Both the position numbers and the translations under genes were made by a program. 45,357 nucleotides of DNA. Origin: Betaproteobacteria bacterium. GTDB lineage: Bacteria; Pseudomonadota; Gammaproteobacteria; Burkholderiales; SG8-41. This document shows, one piece after another, positions 41,734 through 45,357 of this stretch. The stretch spans positions 1 through 45,357 of the forward strand of contig JACQGN010000334.1 in NCBI GenBank assembly GCA_016199545.1, written 5' to 3'. Position 1 is the first letter of the stretch. Each line of letters opens with the position of its first letter. The notes under the pieces were generated by a model that did not search any database, was not told the origin of the DNA, and was given only the letters and a program-made list of their open reading frames with translations.

Positions 41734-42800
41734 GGTCGCGCCCGCTTACCGTAGTTCAGGTCGATCCAGTCGCGATAGGCTCCGCCCGCCACGCCTGCTA
41801 CCCAGTCCGCGTGATCGAGATACCATTCGACCGTCTCGCGGAGGCCGTTCTCAAACGTCCGGCGCGGCTCCCACTGCAACTCGGCAAAAATCTTCCCGGC
41901 GTTCATTGCGTAGCGACGATCGTGGCCTGGACGATCCCGGACATGAGTGATGAGTGATGAGTGATGAGTGATGAGTGCGTTCGGGCGGATGTCGTCGAGT
42001 ATGCTGCAGATCGCGTTGACAACCTCCAGGTTGGTCTTCTCGCTGTTGCCGCCGATATTATAGGTTTCGCCGGGACGCCCCTTGTGCAGCACCAGTCTCG
42101 CCGCCTCGCAGTGATCGCCGACGTGGAGCCAGTCGCGGACGTTGCGGCCGTCGCCGTAGAGGGGCAGCGGCTTGCCCTGCGCTGCGTTGAGAATCGTGAG
42201 CGGGATCAGCTTTTCCGGAAACTGGTACGGGCCATAGTTATTGGAGCAGTTGGTGGTGAGCGTCGGCAGGCCATAGGTATGGTGGTAGGCCCGTACGAGG
42301 TGATCGGCCGCGGCCTTCGATGCCGCATAGGGACTGTTTGGTGCGTAGGGCGTCGTTTCAGTGAACGCGGGTTCATCGGGCCCGAGCGATCCGTACACTT
42401 CATCGGTGGAGACGTGCAGAAAGCGGAAGCAGGAGCGCTCCGGTTCCGCCAATGACGACCAGTGCGCACGCGCCTCCTCCAGCAGGCTGAAAGTGCCGAT
42501 GACGTTGGTTTGCACGAACTCTGCCGGGCCGTGGATCGAGCGGTCGACGTGGCTCTCGGCGGCAAAATGGACGATCGCCCAGGGCCGGTGCTCCGCCAGC
42601 AGGCGTGCGACCAGCGCACGGTCGCAGATATCCCCTTTCACGAATACGTGCCGCGGATCATCCTCGAGGCTGACGAGGTTCGCGAGCTTGCCGGCATAGG
42701 TGAGCTCGTCGAGGTTCACGACCGGCGTACCCTCGGTCGCGATCCAGTCGAGCACAAAATTCGAACCGATGAATCCCGCACCGCCGGTGACGAGGATCAC
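41730..42800 (-). CDS. rmlB: dTDP-glucose 4,6-dehydratase containing an in-frame heptamer repeat
   Basis: A 356-aa SDR starting (GTG) [19 protein letters not shown]. Catalytic residues are visible: Asp133-Glu134 in STDEVYG and Tyr158-x3-Lys162 in [18 protein letters not shown] and [15 protein letters not shown] are conserved. The ORF-track start at 43400 lies in upstream non-coding DNA and inside waaC on the other strand; GTG 42800 has AGAGGAA seven bases upstream. Residues about 275-286 ([11 protein letters not shown]) are encoded by five perfect 7-bp repeats, replacing the variable linker before the DRPGHD motif. The protein stays in frame with five copies. First gene of rmlBACD. Confidence 0.96.
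   Translation of the reverse strand: MILVTGGAGFIGSNFVLDWIATEGTPVVNLDELTYAGKLANLVSLEDDPRHVFVKGDICDRALVARLLAEHRPWAIVHFAAESHVDRSIHGPAEFVQTNVIGTFSLLEEARAHWSSLAEPERSCFRFLHVSTDEVYGSLGPDEPAFTETTPYAPNSPYAASKAAADHLVRAYHHTYGLPTLTTNCSNNYGPYQFPEKLIPLTILNAAQGKPLPLYGDGRNVRDWLHVGDHCEAARLVLHKGRPGETYNIGGNSEKTNLEVVNAICSILDDIRPNALITHHSSLITHVRDRPGHDRRYAMNAGKIFAELQWEPRRTFENGLRETVEWYLDHADWVAGVAGGAYRDWIDLNYGKRARP
41943..41977. repeat. Heptanucleotide tandem repeat D (ATGAGTG x5) inside rmlB
   Basis: Five perfect copies of ATGAGTG (CACTCAT on the coding strand) lie within rmlB. As seven is not a multiple of three, gaining or losing one copy shifts the frame about 70 codons before the end of the gene. Confidence 0.95.
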
Positions 42801-42995
42801 TGCCGAATTCCTCTGGCAGTCAGCGCAGCACGGCGCCGTGCAGTCCTGAGCGCGCCGGTCGCCTGCGGAATGTCGGTGATGCTGGGAATGTGCAAACGTC
42901 GCGTCCGGTTTTGTGCGCCAGGGCGGATATTCTATGCGCAAGGGGCGTTTGCGTGTAGTCTTATGCGGCGTCGCGCCCGCGCCAGAACAAGAGCG
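42801..42995. other. Divergent intergenic region, rmlB and waaC
   Basis: This 195-bp gap should hold the promoters of the rml operon and of waaC. The rmlB ribosome binding site (AGAGGAA on the minus strand) is at its left edge. No convincing -35/-10 pair or other element is seen. Confidence 0.4.
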
Positions 42996-43946
42996 ATGGA
43001 AAGCATTCTGCTGGTCAAGACATCGTCGCTGGGCGATGTCATACACAATCTGCCCGTTGTCAGCGATCTGCGACGTGCGGTGGCTGTCGACTGGGTGGTG
43101 GAGGAAGCGTTTGCGACAATCCCGCGCCTGCATCCTGGCGTGGCGGACGTCATCCCGGTCGCGATCCGCCGCTGGCGCAGGTCGCTGGGACGAGGGAGCA
43201 CCTGGCGGGAGATCGGGCAGTTCGTGCAGCGCCTGCGCGCGAAGCGCTATGATGCAGTGATCGATACCCAGGGGCTGTTCAAAAGCGCGCTCATCACGGC
43301 GGCAGCCCGCGGCACCCGTTACGGACTCGACTGGGCGAGCTCGCGTGAGCCACTGCGGCTCTTCTATGACCGGACATTCGGCATCCCGTGGACGCTGCAC
43401 GCGGTGGAACGCAATCGCACACTCGCGGCGCGGGCACTGGGGTATGACTTGTCACCGCATCCCGAATATGGAGTTCATGCGCGCGCCGCATTCTTCCCAT
43501 GGCAGGCGCTGCAACGCTACGTCGTCCTCCTGCATGCGACCAGCGCCGCGAGCAAGCTATGGCCGGAGCCGTCGTGGATCGAACTTGGAGCGCGGTGCCT
43601 GCAACGGGGGCTGGGGTGCATACTGCCGTGGGGAAGCGAGGGCGAGCGGGCGCGCAGCGCGCGGCTTGCTGCGGCGCTGCGTGGCGCAGTCATACCGCCT
43701 GCGCTCACTTTCGACGAACTTGCGGGGCTGTTTGCGGGCGCACATGCCGTCGCGGGCGTGGACACGGGGCTTACGCACCTCGCGGGTGCGCTCGGCGCGC
43801 CCACGGTCGGAATCTATTGCGCAACCGATGCCTCCGCCACCGGACTGTACGCCTGCCCGCGAGCCGTGAATCTGGGCGGCATCGGCAGGCCGCCCACGGT
43901 CGACGAAGTCATGAGCGCGCTGGAAGAATACGCGAGCACACCATGA
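42996..43946 (+). CDS. waaC: Lipopolysaccharide heptosyltransferase I
   Basis: A 316-aa GT9 enzyme starting MESILLVKTSSLGDVIHNLPV, the exact WaaC pattern. DAVIDTQGLFKSALITAAA, LLHATSAASKLWPEP and AVAGVDTGLTHLAGALGAPTVGIY are the conserved acceptor, nucleotide and donor segments. It adds the first heptose from ADP-heptose to Kdo2-lipid A on the cytoplasmic face. ATG 42996 is used, with AAGAG just upstream; the ORF-track start at 42462 is antisense to rmlB. Its stop overlaps an ATG (ATGA) that opens a 25-codon ORF before waaA. Confidence 0.95.
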   Translation: MESILLVKTSSLGDVIHNLPVVSDLRRAVAVDWVVEEAFATIPRLHPGVADVIPVAIRRWRRSLGRGSTWREIGQFVQRLRAKRYDAVIDTQGLFKSALITAAARGTRYGLDWASSREPLRLFYDRTFGIPWTLHAVERNRTLAARALGYDLSPHPEYGVHARAAFFPWQALQRYVVLLHATSAASKLWPEPSWIELGARCLQRGLGCILPWGSEGERARSARLAAALRGAVIPPALTFDELAGLFAGAHAVAGVDTGLTHLAGALGAPTVGIYCATDASATGLYACPRAVNLGGIGRPPTVDEVMSALEEYASTP

Positions 43947-44020
43947 AACATTTCCCACCGGAGCAGATTGCGGGCGCTTGCCACCGGTCACCGGTCACCG
44001 GTCACCGGTCACCAGCGTGA
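43943..44020 (+). CDS. 25-codon ORF linking waaC to waaA
   Basis: This ORF begins at an ATG in an ATGA overlap with the waaC stop, runs through heptamer tract E, and ends at a TGA overlapping the waaA GTG (GTGA). It may only couple translation of waaC to waaA. With one more heptamer copy the ATG would be in frame with waaA. No domain is recognisable. Confidence 0.35.
   Translation: MKHFPPEQIAGACHRSPVTGHRSPA
43982..44013. repeat. Heptanucleotide tandem repeat E (CACCGGT x4.6)
   Basis: Four perfect CACCGGT units plus CACC lie directly before the GTG start of waaA, in its translation initiation region. Each unit contains the palindrome ACCGGT. Confidence 0.95.
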
Positions 44021-45261
44021 AGCGCTTCGCCTACACGCTGCTGCTCTACGCGCTGCTGCCGGGCGCGTTGTGGCATCTCGTGTGGCGTGCACGGCGCCAG
44101 CCGGACTATCTACGCCACGTCCCGGAGCGGTTCGGCTACTACCGGCAGGCGCGGCCCGCACAACCGGTGATCTGGCTGCACGCAGTATCGGTCGGTGAAA
44201 CACGCGCCGCCGAACCGTTGATTCGCGCGTTGCAGAAACACCATCCGGACCACCGCATCCTGCTCACCCACATGACGCCGACGGGCAGAAAGACCGGCAG
44301 CGCGCTGTTCGACGACAGCGTGTTGACCTGCTATCTGCCCTACGACTTTCCCGGCGCGGTTGCGCGCTTCCTGGAGCGGTTTCGTCCGCGGGTAGGGGTG
44401 CTGATGGAGACCGAGATCTGGCCCAATCTCGTCAACGCCTGTGGCGAGCATCGTGTGCCACTTTATCTCGTCAACGCGAGGCTGTCCGAGAAGTCGTGGG
44501 CGAAGTACCGGAAATTTCCGGACCTCGCGCGGGCGAGCCTGCGGCAGTTTGCCGGCGTCGCCGCGCAAGGCGCGGACGACGCGCGTCGCCTGCGTGGGTT
44601 GGGCGCCACTGCTGTGTCCGTCGCCGGCAATCTCAAATTCGACGTCGCCGTGCCGCCGGAGCAGGTGACATTGGGCGGAGCCTGGCGCGCAGCATGCGGC
44701 TCGCGGCAGGTGCTGCTCGCGGCCAGCACGCGCGACGGGGAGGAGGCGCTGTTGCTTGACGCAATGGCGGCACTCGATGTGCCGGAGCTCTTGCTCGTGA
44801 TCGTTCCGCGCCATCCGCAGCGCTTCGACGAAGTGGCCGCGTTGATCGAGCGCCGCGGATTCCGCTATCAGCGGCGCTCGGCGGGTTTTGCGGTCGATCC
44901 GGGCACGCGCATCATCCTCGGCGACAGCATGGGCGAAATGCCCGCGTATTACGCGGCGTGCGACGTCGCCTTTGTCGGCGGAAGCCTGCTCGCGTACGGG
45001 GCACAAAACCTGATCGAGGCGTGCGCCGTGGGTAAACCGGTGCTGGTGGGGCCCAGCACTTACAACTTTGCGGACGCCGTGGAAGGCGCGGTGGCGGCAG
45101 GAGCAGCGCTGCGCGTAAGCGATGCGACGGAACTCATGCGCGCGGCGCGACAGTTATTGCTCGATGCGGAAGCGATGCGACGGATGAGGGAGGCAGCGCT
45201 CGTGTTTTGCAAGGCGCATCAGGGCGCCACGCAGCGTGTGCTCGACCTGATTCGGTGGTGA
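44017..45261 (+). CDS. waaA: 3-deoxy-D-manno-octulosonic acid (Kdo) transferase
   Basis: A 414-aa GT30 enzyme with an N-terminal membrane-associated helix (FAYTLLLYALLPGALWHLVW). The catalytic Glu is in HAVSVGET (Glu61), and METEIWPNLVNACGEH and FVGGSLLAYGAQNLIEACAVGKPVLVGP are family hallmarks. It transfers Kdo to lipid IV-A. I choose GTG 44017, where family similarity begins; the ORF-track TTG at 43978 would add a leader encoded by heptamer tract E. No ribosome binding site precedes the GTG, so translation probably depends on coupling from the upstream ORF. Tandem waaC-waaA is common in Betaproteobacteria. Confidence 0.95.
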   Translation: MKRFAYTLLLYALLPGALWHLVWRARRQPDYLRHVPERFGYYRQARPAQPVIWLHAVSVGETRAAEPLIRALQKHHPDHRILLTHMTPTGRKTGSALFDDSVLTCYLPYDFPGAVARFLERFRPRVGVLMETEIWPNLVNACGEHRVPLYLVNARLSEKSWAKYRKFPDLARASLRQFAGVAAQGADDARRLRGLGATAVSVAGNLKFDVAVPPEQVTLGGAWRAACGSRQVLLAASTRDGEEALLLDAMAALDVPELLLVIVPRHPQRFDEVAALIERRGFRYQRRSAGFAVDPGTRIILGDSMGEMPAYYAACDVAFVGGSLLAYGAQNLIEACAVGKPVLVGPSTYNFADAVEGAVAAGAALRVSDATELMRAARQLLLDAEAMRRMREAALVFCKAHQGATQRVLDLIRW

Positions 45262-45318
45262 CGGTGAATCGCCGCGGCGTAACGGGGAATGCTCCTACCC
45301 TTCCGCCGATACCCCTTT

Positions 45319-45356
45319 TAGCAGCCTGTTGGGCAGCTAAGCCCGACAGGCTGCTA
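45319..45356. repeat. Terminal hairpin repeat, right copy
   Basis: A 16-bp inverted repeat (TAGCAGCCTGTTGGGC, 6-nt loop AGCTAA, GCCCGACAGGCTGCTA) with one G-T wobble lies 57 bp after waaA and ends one base before the window end. It is in the same orientation as, and nearly identical to, the hairpin at 1-36. It may serve as a transcription stop after waaA. Confidence 0.85.
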
Positions 45357-45357
45357 G

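Noticed and set aside
42801-43400. N-terminal 200 residues of the rmlB ORF in the track
   Set aside because: They lie upstream of the Rossmann motif, cover the divergent promoter region and run antisense to waaC. GTG 42800 with a ribosome binding site is the real start.

Overview
The window looks like a chromosomal lipopolysaccharide / O-polysaccharide locus of a high-GC Gram-negative bacterium. A betaproteobacterium is most likely: it has waaC followed by waaA (kdtA), a WaaL-type ligase, a WbpV-WbpM pair, an rml set, and heptanucleotide tandem repeats. This taxonomic placement is inference from gene content only. About 40 genes fill the window and nearly all serve sugar-nucleotide synthesis, glycosyl transfer, glycan methylation or acylation, or glycan export. 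I see no rRNA, tRNA, transposase, integrase or CRISPR array.

Layout. (1) 67-4327 (+): an MBOAT O-acyltransferase, its SGNH-like partner and a GT-C membrane glycosyltransferase. (2) 4413-15240 (-): a GT9 heptosyltransferase, a GT2, a WaaL-like ligase, WbpM, a 55-codon ORF, WbpV, the UDP-N-acetyl-L-fucosamine genes wbjD/C/B (fnlC/B/A) and a WbuB-like GT4. (3) 15555-16472 (+): an FkbM methyltransferase. (4) 16537-28598 (-): a tight 12-gene run with GMD-like dehydratase, Nudix hydrolase, a thiamine-diphosphate E1 alpha/beta pair, SAM methyltransferase, RmlC-like epimerase, HddA-like kinase, B12-binding radical SAM protein, aldo/keto reductase, SDR, HddC-like nucleotidyltransferase and a GT2. (5) 28920-35475: a GT2-GT41 fusion, an FkbM methyltransferase on the other strand, a GT2, and the Wzm/Wzt ABC exporter. 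(6) 35569-39384: an ArnA-type decarboxylase-like SDR (-), then a cupin, a C-methyltransferase and a Gfo/Idh/MocA oxidoreductase (+). (7) 39409-42800 (-): rmlBACD for dTDP-L-rhamnose. (8) 42996-45261 (+): waaC and waaA.

How it may work together. UDP-QuiNAc (WbpM/WbpV), UDP-L-FucNAc (WbjB/C/D), dTDP-L-rhamnose (RmlBACD), a GDP-heptose-derived sugar (block 4) and possibly a C-methylated sugar (block 6) would be assembled by the GT2, GT4 and GT41 enzymes. The chain would be exported by Wzm/Wzt, ligated by WaaL and decorated by FkbM methyltransferases and the MBOAT/SGNH pair. No Wzx, Wzy or Wzz is seen. No complete initiating phosphoglycosyltransferase is present either; the 55-codon ORF sits exactly where wbpL would be expected.

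Most novel content. Block 4 couples GDP-heptose activation to a two-subunit E1 carboligase without E2 or E3 and to a cobalamin-type radical SAM enzyme, which suggests an undescribed branched or higher-carbon sugar. Five heptanucleotide tandem repeats lie at gene starts, a gene end and inside rmlB, where a change in copy number would shift the reading frame. Near-identical hairpins sit at both ends of the window.
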